This document shows positions 1 through 7,441 of a stretch of DNA of 60,298 nt, piece after piece. The notes under the pieces were generated by a model. That model saw only the letters and a list, made by a program, of their open reading frames with translations, made no database searches and was not told where the DNA came from. Each line of letters opens with the position of its first letter. The stretch's first letter is position 1. This stretch comes from Planktomarina sp. (lineage in GTDB: Bacteria > Pseudomonadota > Alphaproteobacteria > Rhodobacterales > Rhodobacteraceae), in the NCBI GenBank assembly GCA_016780825.1, contig JADHLF010000010.1, positions 1-60,298 on the forward strand, in the 5' to 3' direction. The position numbers were made by a program, and so were the translations under genes.

Positions 1-96
1 GATCTCATGGCCATTTTCCAGCTCAACCCGAAACGTCGCGTTAGGCAAGAGCTCCTTTACGACACCGGGAAATTCGAGTGGTTCTTCCTTCGCCAT
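1..96 (-). CDS. infA: Translation initiation factor IF-1 (partial, C-terminus outside window)
   Basis: The reverse strand from 96 reads ATG and then a 32-residue open frame beginning MAKEEPLEFPGVV, followed by KELLPNATFRVELENGHEI, the N-terminal half of the IF-1 OB-fold. IF-1 binds the ribosomal A site during initiation. A GGAGA ribosome-binding site lies just upstream of the ATG. The frame runs off the window edge at base 1, so about 40 residues are missing. Family assignment is by sequence recognition. The phosphatase gene at 290 lies upstream on the same strand, an arrangement common in Rhodobacterales. Confidence 0.93.
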   Translation of the reverse strand, partial: MAKEEPLEFPGVVKELLPNATFRVELENGHEI

Positions 97-261
97 GGTC
101 TCTCCTTCAAAAAAGCCTGACCTAATGCCAAGCGTGCCCTTAAATGAGCGGAGTTGCACAATTTTTCAAGTCAGATTCCGCGTAAATTCTGCGAAATCGC
201 ATCTTTGAGGCGTGAATTTAAACGGTTTACCCTGCTTGGGGGCGGCGCAAAGATGAAGAAT

Positions 262-275
262 CACCGAAATCGGTG
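262..275 (-). terminator. Weak stem-loop after the phosphatase gene
   Basis: A 6-bp perfect inverted repeat (CACCGA / TCGGTG) with a 2-base centre lies between the phosphatase stop at 290 and infA. On the minus strand it is followed by a moderately T-rich stretch (ATTCTTCATCTTT). It could be a weak terminator. The rest of 97-289 shows no gene. Confidence 0.3.
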
Positions 276-289
276 CGCGCCATGGCCTG

Positions 290-757
290 TTACGGTGCCG
301 AGATGCTCTCTTTTGGGGGGCCAAATTTTGCAATCAGTCGCTCAATGATCTGATCTCGGGCCTGACGATAGGCGTCCAGCTTTTGGTCGCGGCTCTCGCC
401 CGTGGCGGTTGGATCCATGATAGGCCAATATTCGACTTGCAGCGCGTAAAAGCGTGTAATCTCTTCTGCCTCTCGTTGGCTGGCGGGGGAGAGCGCGACG
501 ATGAGATCAAACGAAGAGAGCTCATCACCCAATTTTTGCATTTCGTCAAAGGACCGTGTCTTGTGCCGTGCCAGCTCAATCCCGAGTTCAGCGCAAACGG
601 CAATGGCAAATCCATCAACATCCATATCGGCCAAAACACCAGCTGATTGGACATAGGTTTCATGGCCATAGAATTTCTTCATCAGGCCTTCGGCCATGGG
701 AGAGCGTACAGCATTGTGGTCACAGCAAAACAAGACAGATTGGGGAAGCCGCGACAT
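290..757 (-). CDS. Low-molecular-weight protein-tyrosine phosphatase family protein
   Basis: This 155-residue protein has the low-molecular-weight phosphatase signature near its N-terminus: the P-loop C-x5-R-S in FCCDHNAVRSPMAEG, where the last cysteine of the pair would be the nucleophile. A DP motif (IMDPTA) toward the C-terminus supplies the general-acid aspartate. The family also includes arsenate reductases, so phosphotyrosine versus arsenate as substrate is open. The ATG at 757 is chosen because it lies 5 bases after the UPF0262 stop. A TTG ten codons further upstream would overlap that gene. It is the last gene of the hisD - UPF0262 run. Confidence 0.88.
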   Translation of the reverse strand: MSRLPQSVLFCCDHNAVRSPMAEGLMKKFYGHETYVQSAGVLADMDVDGFAIAVCAELGIELARHKTRSFDEMQKLGDELSSFDLIVALSPASQREAEEITRFYALQVEYWPIMDPTATGESRDQKLDAYRQARDQIIERLIAKFGPPKESISAP

Positions 758-762
758 GTCAG

Positions 763-1242
763 CTATCCCCCGAAATGCAAAACGCAAATAAGGGTGAACA
801 GGCGGCGCGCCGTCTGTTCATCAATATCGGCTTTGCCATTGAGGCGCTCTTGCAAGACCCGCGCGCCTTCGTTGTGAATTCCACGCCGGGCCATGTCGAT
901 GGTTTCAATCTGGCTGGGGGGAAGGGTCTTCACCGCTTCAAAGTAGCTTTCACAAATTTGAAAATAGTCTTTAACAACCTGGCGGAAGGGGCCAAGGGAT
1001 AGGTGAAATTCAGCGGCTTTCTCTTTCGCTTCTGTGGTGAGATCGAAAACCAGGCGCCGGTCGCGTATGGACAGCTCCAACCGATACGGCCCGTTGGGTG
1101 GCGGGGTTCCGTCCCGGGCCGGTAAGGCAAAGCTGTTGCCCTCCAAGAGATCAAAAATCGCCACCTTCCGCTCTTGATCAATTTCAGGAGTGGGGGGCGG
1201 GAGATTGCTGTCGTCCAGAGATATTTTTGAAATGTAGCTCAT
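763..1242 (-). CDS. UPF0262 family protein
   Basis: A 159-residue protein matching the UPF0262 family of alphaproteobacteria. Its N-terminus has the characteristic stretch LPPPTPEIDQERKVAIFDLL, followed by a conserved segment on processing of short basic and acidic motifs with no recognisable catalytic site. The function is unknown. Its ATG overlaps the hisD stop by one base (TAATG), implying translational coupling to hisD, and the phosphatase gene follows after 5 bases. The conserved hisD - UPF0262 - phosphatase order is family knowledge. No role in histidine synthesis should be inferred from it alone. Confidence 0.88.
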   Translation of the reverse strand: MSYISKISLDDSNLPPPTPEIDQERKVAIFDLLEGNSFALPARDGTPPPNGPYRLELSIRDRRLVFDLTTEAKEKAAEFHLSLGPFRQVVKDYFQICESYFEAVKTLPPSQIETIDMARRGIHNEGARVLQERLNGKADIDEQTARRLFTLICVLHFGG

Positions 1243-2543
1243 TATCTATTCAGTTTATCTAACCGAGCGCGCACTGACAATCCATGCGCTTCAAGGCCTT
1301 CAGAAATGGCCAAAACCTCAGCGGCAGGACCGATGGCAGCCAAAGAAGCCGGGGTCATTTTGGTCAAAGTGGTGCGCTTGACGAAATCCATGACAGAGAG
1401 GCCGGAGGAGAATCGCGCAGACCGTGCTGTTGGCAGCACATGATTGGGCCCGCCAATGTAATCCCCGATTGCCTCTGGCGTCCAAGCGCCGAGGAAAATT
1501 GCGCCCGCATGGGTGATCTGCGCCGCCAAACCGTCCGGATCCGCGACGCAGAGTTCCAGATGCTCAGGCGCGAGCCGATTGGACAGGGCCGCGGCCTCTG
1601 CCATATCATTGACCACAATCACCGCGCCAAAATCGCGCCAAGATGCACCCGCAATTGCGCGGCGTTCCAAAGTTTCCAGCTGCCGGGTGACTTCCTGCAT
1701 CACCCTTTCACCGAATGCCGCATCATCGGTGATCAAAATGGATTGCGCGCTTTCGTCATGTTCCGCTTGGCTGAGCAAATCTGTTGCAATCCAGGCCGGG
1801 TCATTATCCCCATCGGCGATCACGAGGATTTCGGAGGGGCCGGCGATCATATCAATGCCGACTTTGCCAAAGACCCGCCGCTTGGCTGCCGCGACGAATG
1901 CATTGCCGGGCCCGGTGATTTTATCAACCGGGGCGATCGTTTGGGTCCCATAGGCCAAAGCGGCAATGGCCTGCGCCCCGCCAATGCGGTAAATCTCATC
2001 GACCCCGGCGATATGCGCGGCCAAAAGCACCAGCGGATTGGTCGCCCCATTTGGCGTTGGAACGCAAATTGCCAGCCGCTCAACCCCGGCCACTTTGGCC
2101 GGAATTGCGTTCATCAACACCGAAGAGGGATAGGAGGCCAGCCCCCCTGGCACATAAAGACCCGCGGCCGATACCGCAGTCCAGCGCCAGCCCAATTGCG
2201 CACCAGTTTCATCTTCCCATTGGGCATCGAGCGGCAATTGCCGGGCGTGATAGGCACGAATGCGATCTGCGGCCAATTCCAGCGCCTCGCGTTCGACGGT
2301 GGGCACGGTTGCGCAATGGGCCATGATCTCTTCGCGCGAAAAGGCCAAAGTGTCGGGCGTCAGATTAAGCTGGTCAAATTTTTCGGTCAGCTCAATGACC
2401 GCTTCATCTCCGCGGGCGCGCACATCTGCGATGATATCCGCAACAATGGCATCCACATCCGGGCTGTCCTCCCGCTTCGCGGTCAGTAAGGCCAGAAAGC
2501 AGGCTTCAAAATTCGCCTGATTGATATTCAGAGTTTGTGGCAT
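1242..2543 (-). CDS. hisD: Histidinol dehydrogenase
   Basis: HisD carries out the last two steps of histidine synthesis, oxidising L-histidinol to L-histidine with NAD+ in the cytoplasm using bound zinc. The 433-residue protein has the family length and hallmarks: GLYVPGGLASYPSSVLMNAIP, the NAD/substrate region ITGPGNAFVAAAKR, GIDMIAGPSE, the zinc and catalytic segment LLSQAEHDESAQ, and GAIFLG followed by IGDYIGGPNHVLPT. The ATG at 2543 is preferred over a TTG four codons upstream because a GGGGGA ribosome-binding site precedes it. It overlaps the UPF0262 start by one base. DUF2948 and murA lie upstream on the same strand. Confidence 0.97.
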   Translation of the reverse strand: MPQTLNINQANFEACFLALLTAKREDSPDVDAIVADIIADVRARGDEAVIELTEKFDQLNLTPDTLAFSREEIMAHCATVPTVEREALELAADRIRAYHARQLPLDAQWEDETGAQLGWRWTAVSAAGLYVPGGLASYPSSVLMNAIPAKVAGVERLAICVPTPNGATNPLVLLAAHIAGVDEIYRIGGAQAIAALAYGTQTIAPVDKITGPGNAFVAAAKRRVFGKVGIDMIAGPSEILVIADGDNDPAWIATDLLSQAEHDESAQSILITDDAAFGERVMQEVTRQLETLERRAIAGASWRDFGAVIVVNDMAEAAALSNRLAPEHLELCVADPDGLAAQITHAGAIFLGAWTPEAIGDYIGGPNHVLPTARSARFSSGLSVMDFVKRTTLTKMTPASLAAIGPAAEVLAISEGLEAHGLSVRARLDKLNR

Positions 2544-2608
2544 TCGATCCCCCAAGATTGCCCTGACTTAGCGCGATGTCGCCCAAGCCTCAAGCCGATC
2601 TCTTTAGG

Positions 2609-3067
2609 TCAATCATGGCTGGGCGCGCGTTTGGCCGGGGAGACATAGGGGCGTGTTACATCGCGCAGGCCGGCTTCCAGCGCTTCCACCTCAAGCCGTA
2701 TCGCGCCATCGCCGGCCAAAGTGAGCAGGCAAGTGCCCGTTCCATCTGTCGCCGGGATGAATGTGATGCTGAGCAGGCTCAGGATCAGATTTGAATCCCT
2801 CTGATCAAACCCTTGGGTTTGTACTGCTTTGACATCCTCAAAGCTCAAAACAGATTGCACGCGCTCGGCCTGGGACGCGCTGTGCGCTTCCCAGCGGAAG
2901 CGGTTGAGCAGCACTGCAAACCGACGCTCTTTGCTGTGCCAGGCCATTTGCGCCGCGGGCCAGACCGCATCTTGGGTCATCGCGGAGACCACTTGTAAAT
3001 CTTCCGCATCAAAGGCGATCAAGCGCAGAGGCTTGTCCATACCATCTTCAAAGCGGGCATCACTCAT
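2609..3067 (-). CDS. DUF2948 family protein
   Basis: A 152-residue protein that matches DUF2948, a family of unknown function restricted mainly to alphaproteobacteria and typically found between murA and hisD. The visible core begins PLRLIAFDAEDLQVVSAMTQ and contains VWPAAQMAWHSKERRFAVLLNRFRWE in two adjoining parts, with aromatic and basic residues suggestive of a small single-domain fold. There is no signal peptide or membrane segment. Its start overlaps the murA stop by 4 bases (ATGA), so it is probably co-translated with murA. Confidence 0.87.
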   Translation of the reverse strand: MSDARFEDGMDKPLRLIAFDAEDLQVVSAMTQDAVWPAAQMAWHSKERRFAVLLNRFRWEAHSASQAERVQSVLSFEDVKAVQTQGFDQRDSNLILSLLSITFIPATDGTGTCLLTLAGDGAIRLEVEALEAGLRDVTRPYVSPAKRAPSHD

Positions 3068-4332
3068 CGGCCTTTGATCCGTTCAATTTTAGCGCCACAA
3101 TTTCTAAGTTTTTCTTCCACCCGCTCATAGCCGCGGTCGAGATGGTAGACGCGGTTGACCAGGGTCTCGCCTTCTGCCGCAAGGCCGGCCAGAATTAAAG
3201 ACACCGAGGCGCGCAGATCCGTGGCCATGACCGGCGCCCCTTTGAGGCGCTCCACGCCGGTGACCGTCGCCATGCCGCCATTCACCTCAATCTGCGCCCC
3301 CATGCGGCCCAGTTCGGGCGCATGCATAAAGCGGTTTTCAAATATTTTCTCCTCCAAAACAGAGGTTCCCTTTGCCGTGCACAGCAGCGCCATCATCTGG
3401 GCTTGCAAATCCGTCGGAAACCCGGGGAAGGGTTCGGTGGTCACGTTTATGGCCTTGATATCTGCATTTGTGCGTTTCACTTTGAGGCCCCGTTGGGTTT
3501 GCTCCACGCTCAGGCCTGCTTCGTCCAGTTTCTCGCAAAAAGCTGCGACAAGTTCAATTTTTCCACCCAGACATTCCACTTCGCCGCCGGTTATCGCAGG
3601 GGCCAACATATAGGTGCCAAGCTCAATACGGTCAGTCACAACCGGATGGGTGGCCCCATGCAGCCGGTCCACCCCCTGGATGGTAATGGTGGAAGTGCCA
3701 TGCCCGTCAATCTGCGCGCCCATAGCAATAAGGCACTTGGCAAGATCAACGATTTCGGGTTCACGCGCCGCCTGTTTCAATACGGTTGTGCCTTGGGCCA
3801 ATGTCGCGGCCAAAAGCGCATTTTCTGTCGCGCCAACAGAGACGAAGGGAAATTCGATCACGGCGCCTTTCAAACCTTGCGGCGCTTTGGCGTGGACATA
3901 GCCGTCGCGCAATTCAATCTGTGCCCCCAGCGCTTCCATCGCTTTGAGGTGCAAATCAACCGGTCGCGCGCCAATGGCACAGCCGCCGGGCAGAGAAACC
4001 ACCGCTTGCCCCGCGCGCGCCAACATCGGGCCGAGCACGAGAATAGATGCGCGCATTTTGCGCACAATATCATAATCGGCGGTCAAATTGTCGAGGTTGT
4101 GGGAGGACATGGTCAAAACCTTGCCGTCCTGCATGAAGGTGACTTCTGTCCCGAGGCTCTTAAGCAGGGCCCCCATGGTCTTGATATCCGATAGGCGCGG
4201 CGCATTGGTCAAAGTTATGGGCTCTTCACTGAGCAAAGTGGCGGGCATCAAGGTCAAGCAGGCGTTTTTTGCGCCAGCAATGGGGATTTCTCCATTCAGC
4301 GCATTGCCGCCAGTTACCAAAATCGAATCCAT
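3064..4332 (-). CDS. murA: UDP-N-acetylglucosamine 1-carboxyvinyltransferase
   Basis: MurA catalyses the first committed step of peptidoglycan synthesis, transferring enolpyruvate from PEP to UDP-GlcNAc in the cytoplasm. The 422-residue protein has the EPSP-synthase-like fold markers: N-terminal GGNALNGEIPIAGAKNA, the active-site loop PGGCAIGARPVDLHL with the catalytic cysteine (the residue attacked by fosfomycin in this family), SVGATENALLAA, and FPGFPTDLQAQ. The start is the ATG directly adjoining the stop of the small basic ORF upstream, and its stop overlaps DUF2948. The length is normal. Confidence 0.97.
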   Translation of the reverse strand: MDSILVTGGNALNGEIPIAGAKNACLTLMPATLLSEEPITLTNAPRLSDIKTMGALLKSLGTEVTFMQDGKVLTMSSHNLDNLTADYDIVRKMRASILVLGPMLARAGQAVVSLPGGCAIGARPVDLHLKAMEALGAQIELRDGYVHAKAPQGLKGAVIEFPFVSVGATENALLAATLAQGTTVLKQAAREPEIVDLAKCLIAMGAQIDGHGTSTITIQGVDRLHGATHPVVTDRIELGTYMLAPAITGGEVECLGGKIELVAAFCEKLDEAGLSVEQTQRGLKVKRTNADIKAINVTTEPFPGFPTDLQAQMMALLCTAKGTSVLEEKIFENRFMHAPELGRMGAQIEVNGGMATVTGVERLKGAPVMATDLRASVSLILAGLAAEGETLVNRVYHLDRGYERVEEKLRNCGAKIERIKGR

Positions 4333-4482
4333 TCACCTGTCCTTTTTGTCGGTTCCATCGTCTCGCGCGCGCGCCCGCGCCTGCGCCTTACGGCGGCCCA
4401 TATTCGCCTTCAAGGCCGCCTTCAAGCGCGCTTCACGCTCAGATTGGGCCGACTTCGGGGTCGATTTGTGTTTGTCTGCCAT
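4333..4482 (-). CDS. Small basic protein upstream of murA
   Basis: A 49-residue frame reads MADKHKSTPKSAQSEREAR, then LKAALKANMGRRKAQARARA and ends DDGTDKKGR. Its TGA abuts the murA ATG with no gap, so the two are very likely translated together. The middle is a charged, probably helical stretch with the conserved-looking core REARLKAALKANMGRRKAQARAR. I recall similar short ORFs before murA in other Rhodobacterales, but I know of no function. The high Arg/Lys content suggests nucleic-acid or ribosome contact, which is inference only. Confidence 0.7.
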   Translation of the reverse strand: MADKHKSTPKSAQSEREARLKAALKANMGRRKAQARARARDDGTDKKDR

Positions 4483-4579
4483 TTCGATGGCTTAACTTAA
4501 GCTTTGCCTGCGGTCCAGACGCCGGAACGCTTTGCTGTGGCTTCGGGCGATATTCTGCGGATTTTGCCCATTCTTGGAC

Positions 4580-4608
4580 TTGCGCCCAGGCCCAAGACTG
4601 TCTAAATC
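4580..4608 (+). promoter_or_regulatory. Candidate promoter of tRNA-Thr
   Basis: TTGCGC and TAAATC hexamers are separated by 17 bases, and the second ends 11 bases before the mature tRNA 5' end. Spacing and position fit a sigma-70 promoter for the tRNA, though neither hexamer is a perfect match. Confidence 0.4.
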
Positions 4609-4619
4609 GCCCAACAGAT

Positions 4620-4694
4620 GCTGTGGTAGCTCAGTGGCAGAGCACACCCTTGGTAAGGGTGAGGTCGAGAGTTCAATCCTCTCTCACAGCACCA
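4620..4694 (+). tRNA. tRNA-Thr (anticodon GGT)
   Basis: The 75 bases fold into a full cloverleaf. The acceptor stem GCTGTGG pairs with TCACAGC (one G-U pair). The D arm is GCTCAGTGGCAGAGC. The anticodon stem ACCC/GGGT encloses the loop TTGGTAA with anticodon GGT (Thr). The T arm AGAGTTCAATCCTCT contains the invariant TTC. The 3' CCA is encoded. The accessory region begins directly downstream, and the tRNA 3' end is a plausible integration site. Confidence 0.96.
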
Positions 4695-4752
4695 TCCAAC
4701 CGACTGAAATACAATTCAAATACTTTAAATCAGACACTTTCATCTGTGAATG

Positions 4753-4773
4753 GACAATACTATAGACAATACT
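4753..4773 (+). repeat. Direct repeat GACAATACT x2
   Basis: GACAATACT occurs at 4753-4761 and 4765-4773, a 12-base periodicity, between the tRNA and the integrase stump. Short direct repeats at this position can be arm-type integrase binding sites. That role is inference. They also lie within the likely promoter region of the integrase gene. Confidence 0.45.
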
Positions 4774-4797
4774 TTTGGTTGTTTCTAAACTGTCTGT

Positions 4798-5298
4798 ATG
4801 TTCAGAAATGCAAATAATAGTTCTTACACATATCCTGTAGCCAGACTGAATTACATCAAAGGCAAGTGGTACGTTATCGTCAGCGTGCCTGCGCATTTGC
4901 GGCATCTATTCCCAAACCAAAGAGACCTACGGCGCTCCACAGGCACAGACGATGAGAGTTTTGCTAAGCGTAAACAACATACCCTTGCACAAGAGATATA
5001 CGATCTGTTTGATCAGCGGCAACGGGAAGAGCAAAGCAAGCATGTCAGTGTCGCAGATGCTTTTGCCACGGATGCGATCATAGGTCTGGCCACAGTCTTC
5101 CACCAGCGAAACATACCTGTTCTTAAACCCACTACGGATTATCAGCTGCTGTTCTCGTTAAAGCAATCCTGCGACATTTATGCAGATCAGGTGATTAATG
5201 CTGCAACAGATGATGAGTTAGAACATCTGAGGATTTTGAATGAAATAGCTGAGGTAGAGCATCATCTCCTTCGCCACCAAACTCCAACGGTATTTTGA
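4798..5298 (+). pseudogene. Truncated tyrosine-type integrase (N-terminal part only)
   Basis: The 166-residue frame starts shortly after tRNA-Thr and matches the N-terminal DUF6538-type domain of alphaproteobacterial phage/island integrases: VARLNYIKGKWYVIVSVP, then LRHLFPNQRDLRRSTGT and a helical, lysine-rich stretch. Family members are usually about 400 residues and end in a catalytic domain with the R-H-R-Y residues. None of that is present. The frame appears genuine up to roughly residue 150 (near 5265) and then runs into sequence antisense to the HNH-type gene until the stop at 5296-5298. It should be inactive as a recombinase. Confidence 0.75.
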
Positions 5299-5857
5299 AT
5301 ACTGGACATAGTCCGTCATTGGGGAAGATGCTTTTTAAGTATTTAGTCTCTAACTCAAAAGGAACGTTACTTTGTTTTGCTCTTTGTTTGGCTGCGTTCC
5401 TCGCCAGAGAGATCCTATTGTTAGGGCGGTAAGACTTCGCTTGCTCCCGCCGCTGGTTCTTTATTATTTCCAGTTGTTCAAGAGTTCCGCTCCACTGCAT
5501 CAAACTATAGCCTTTGGCATCTACTCGCCAATCGTTATATTGATTGAAGAACTTAGTTCTATGTTCATTAGGATCACCAAACTTATACTCTTTACCCGTC
5601 TCAGGATTTATGAGCCGCTTGCCTTTAACTCCTTTGTTTCTGTTGTTAGCTTTTTGCTTTCGTATGAAACTCGCCGCTTGCTTGGAGCCCTTTGCTTTTA
5701 TCTGCTCAAAGTCCTCCCGTGTTCTCCAGTTCTCGTAGTAATATTGTGAATCAGACGGTAGTTTTCTCTTTAATTGATAGGCGGCAAAAACCATCCCATC
5801 TTCCCTCGTGTCACCACGCTTGAAGGGCTTTCCAGTATTGGGGTTTATCCGTTTCAT
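5195..5857 (-). pseudogene. Truncated HNH-type protein with duplicated N-terminal module
   Basis: This 220-residue frame has two tandem copies of a module of about 75 residues, each starting N-P-x-T-G-K-x-x-K-x-G-D and ending around a Q-A-x-S / Q-A-K-S stretch and NN. After them comes RAKQSNVPFELETKYL and CPVFKIPLEFGGEGD, which resembles the start of the zinc/HNH region of phage HNH endonucleases. The expected downstream H-N-H residues are missing. The last 20 or so residues are antisense to the integrase stump, so the C-terminus was probably lost by a deletion. The start follows the recombinase stop by 9 bases with an AAGG ribosome-binding site. Confidence 0.6.
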
Positions 5858-5866
5858 AGGCTCACC

Positions 5867-6520
5867 TTAAAGCCGCTTAGCCGCATTGAGAACAGTCTGA
5901 CCATACCATTTGCCACCTCTAGCGGTTGGAACTTTCATAATGTTGAAGCGCTCAGCTATTTGATCCCACGTGCTGCCACTCTTCCGCATTGAGGTGATCG
6001 TTGGTGCAATAGTCTGAGCATGTGCATCTGCTGCATCCTTCACCGCTTGATGTCTAACTTCCGCCTCTGGTCTCGCACCACCAAGCTTCACGCCTCTGGC
6101 TTTGGCTGCAGCGAGAGCAGCTTTGGTTCGCTTCGATATAAACTCACGTTCCTCCTGAGCGAGTGCCGCATAGATATGAAGCTGAAACTTACCAGCGCTG
6201 GGCATTGATGCGACTTTAAACTCCAGTCGTTTCTCTTCCATGAGCGTGGCAATGAAAGCAACTGATCTGCTGAGCCTGTCTAGCTTGGCGCAAAGAAGAA
6301 CCGCACCTGTATCTTTACATAATTCAATGGCGCTTATTAGTTCGGGACGATCCGCTTTGCGCCCACTTTCCACATCTGTGAATGTACCAACAATCTCGTA
6401 TTCAGCATCAGCATAATTCTCAAGGTAGAGTTGAATGTCTCGCTCCTGAGCCTCTAGTCCTAATCCTGACGCAGCTTGACGGGATGTAGATACACGGAAG
6501 TATTTTACAATCTTTTGCAT
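5867..6520 (-). CDS. Serine recombinase, resolvase family
   Basis: A 217-residue protein with a complete resolvase/invertase catalytic domain. The N-terminus has YFRVSTSRQ, in which the serine after RV is the nucleophile. LDRLSRS, the helix around EREFISKRTKAALAAAKARG and the linker follow. The C-terminus (SMRKSGSTWDQIAERFN) looks like the usual helix-turn-helix. It would cut and rejoin DNA at paired sites, as in cointegrate resolution or inversion. The ATG at 6520 is chosen over a GTG at 6523 because of the GAGAGG ribosome-binding site 8 bases upstream. It appears intact and is co-directional with the HNH-type gene. Confidence 0.87.
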   Translation of the reverse strand: MQKIVKYFRVSTSRQAASGLGLEAQERDIQLYLENYADAEYEIVGTFTDVESGRKADRPELISAIELCKDTGAVLLCAKLDRLSRSVAFIATLMEEKRLEFKVASMPSAGKFQLHIYAALAQEEREFISKRTKAALAAAKARGVKLGGARPEAEVRHQAVKDAADAHAQTIAPTITSMRKSGSTWDQIAERFNIMKVPTARGGKWYGQTVLNAAKRL

Positions 6521-6552
6521 CACAAAAGCCTCTCGCTTTGAGCATGAGATGG

Positions 6553-6581
6553 ACAGTAATGCATTTTATCTAAAACGTCAA
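6553..6581 (-). promoter_or_regulatory. Promoter of the serine recombinase gene
   Basis: On the minus strand TTGACG is followed after exactly 17 bases by TACTGT, about 33 bases before the recombinase ATG. This is close to a sigma-70 consensus promoter. Confidence 0.55.
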
Positions 6582-6598
6582 CGTTGGTTCACCTTATA

Positions 6599-6611
6599 TA
6601 ACGACTCGTTA
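6599..6611. promoter_or_regulatory. Palindromic operator candidate upstream of the recombinase promoter
   Basis: TAACGACTCGTTA is a perfect 13-base palindrome with a one-base centre, 17 bases upstream of the -35 element. It resembles a dimeric repressor or recombinase half-site pair. Function is not shown. Confidence 0.35.
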
Positions 6612-6741
6612 AAATAGCCTTAATAGTTCTTATCAACAAAGTTTTGCGTATGTTCGGCAGGGGCATGCGGGCTACCATGCCGGGTGGTGGGGGTATGTAT
6701 GGATGCACCCTCACACAGATGCTGTCTCTGAGCGGGAGAGC

Positions 6742-7209
6742 TTAGTTAAACTTAGAGCGCCGCTCCAAACTTCTCTTTGAGTATACCTCATCCCTATCGT
6801 AAAACTCATCAAATGATGGAATATCAGTCCCAAGCTCAACCCAAGAAAGCTTACTCTTTGTAAAGATGTGCGCTAATGGTGGGAAGTTTTCAGCATTATC
6901 CAAAGTTGTTGTCTTAAAAACCAATATCTGATCAGTGCCTATTGCTGCAAAGTGGCTAAAAACTTGGTCACCACATCTCTCGCAACGTTGTATCGAGTGT
7001 CCACTACCACTACCAGATGGCCCCACCGTTGTGATCAGCTTACCTTTATCAACCACAATGTTACTTGCCTCTATAAGTGAATGTACGACGAATGCAGATG
7101 CTGTGTAACGCTGGCATAATTTACAGTGACATGCATGGGTGAATAGAGGTTCATCGGTAATGTGGTAACGCACATCACCACAAGAGCAACCGCCTTCATG
7201 TTTTTCCAT
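6742..7209 (-). CDS. GFA family (CENP-V/GFA domain) protein
   Basis: A 155-residue protein of the glutathione-dependent formaldehyde-activating (GFA) superfamily. Zinc-binding cysteines are seen in GGCSCGDVRY, CHCKLCQRYTASAF and RCERCGDQVF, the standard Cys pattern of the fold. Most members have no proven substrate, and formaldehyde should not be assumed. The ATG at 7209 is preferred because GAGG precedes it at normal spacing and because family members start just before this GG-C-x-C motif. The longer frame would need a TTG. It lies at the right side of the accessory patch and may be cargo. Confidence 0.83.
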   Translation of the reverse strand: MEKHEGGCSCGDVRYHITDEPLFTHACHCKLCQRYTASAFVVHSLIEASNIVVDKGKLITTVGPSGSGSGHSIQRCERCGDQVFSHFAAIGTDQILVFKTTTLDNAENFPPLAHIFTKSKLSWVELGTDIPSFDEFYDRDEVYSKRSLERRSKFN

Positions 7210-7441
7210 AGCGAACCTCAAATCTGTTATGTCTACAACATGACCCAACTAAAGATCATAATCAATAATCACCTGTCGTTAGAGACTCCTTTGAGGATTG
7301 CATGACTATGATAAGTCAGAGATCAGGGTTTAACGCTTACTAGGAATATGCTCGTGCAGAAGACTTTGAGAAATAGACGCCGATACACGCTCTAACAGAG
7401 GTGCTGCCTGGGGGGAGCTTAAAAGCATCCTCTCAATAAGA

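Larger units (their letters stand above)
4695..7240. mobile_element. Degraded genomic island next to tRNA-Thr (boundaries approximate)
   Basis: This stretch is visibly more AT-rich than the flanking housekeeping genes. It contains an integrase stump, an HNH-protein stump, an intact serine recombinase and a GFA-family gene. The left edge is set by the tRNA 3' end. The right edge is uncertain: no clear duplicate of the tRNA 3' end was found before the coxG gene. Recombinases beside a tRNA are the usual mark of integrated elements. That this one has lost most of its content by deletion is inferred from the two truncated genes that meet near 5265. Confidence 0.6.

Noticed and set aside
154..348. 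64-codon plus-strand frame near infA
   Set aside because: No ribosome-binding site or family features. It lies in the infA upstream region and overlaps the phosphatase end.
1284..2489. Long plus-strand frame opposite hisD
   Set aside because: A shadow of codon usage in hisD with no family resemblance. The minus-strand product is unambiguous.
4269..4817. Plus-strand frame running through tRNA-Thr
   Set aside because: It crosses a complete tRNA gene and the end of murA and has no protein-like features.
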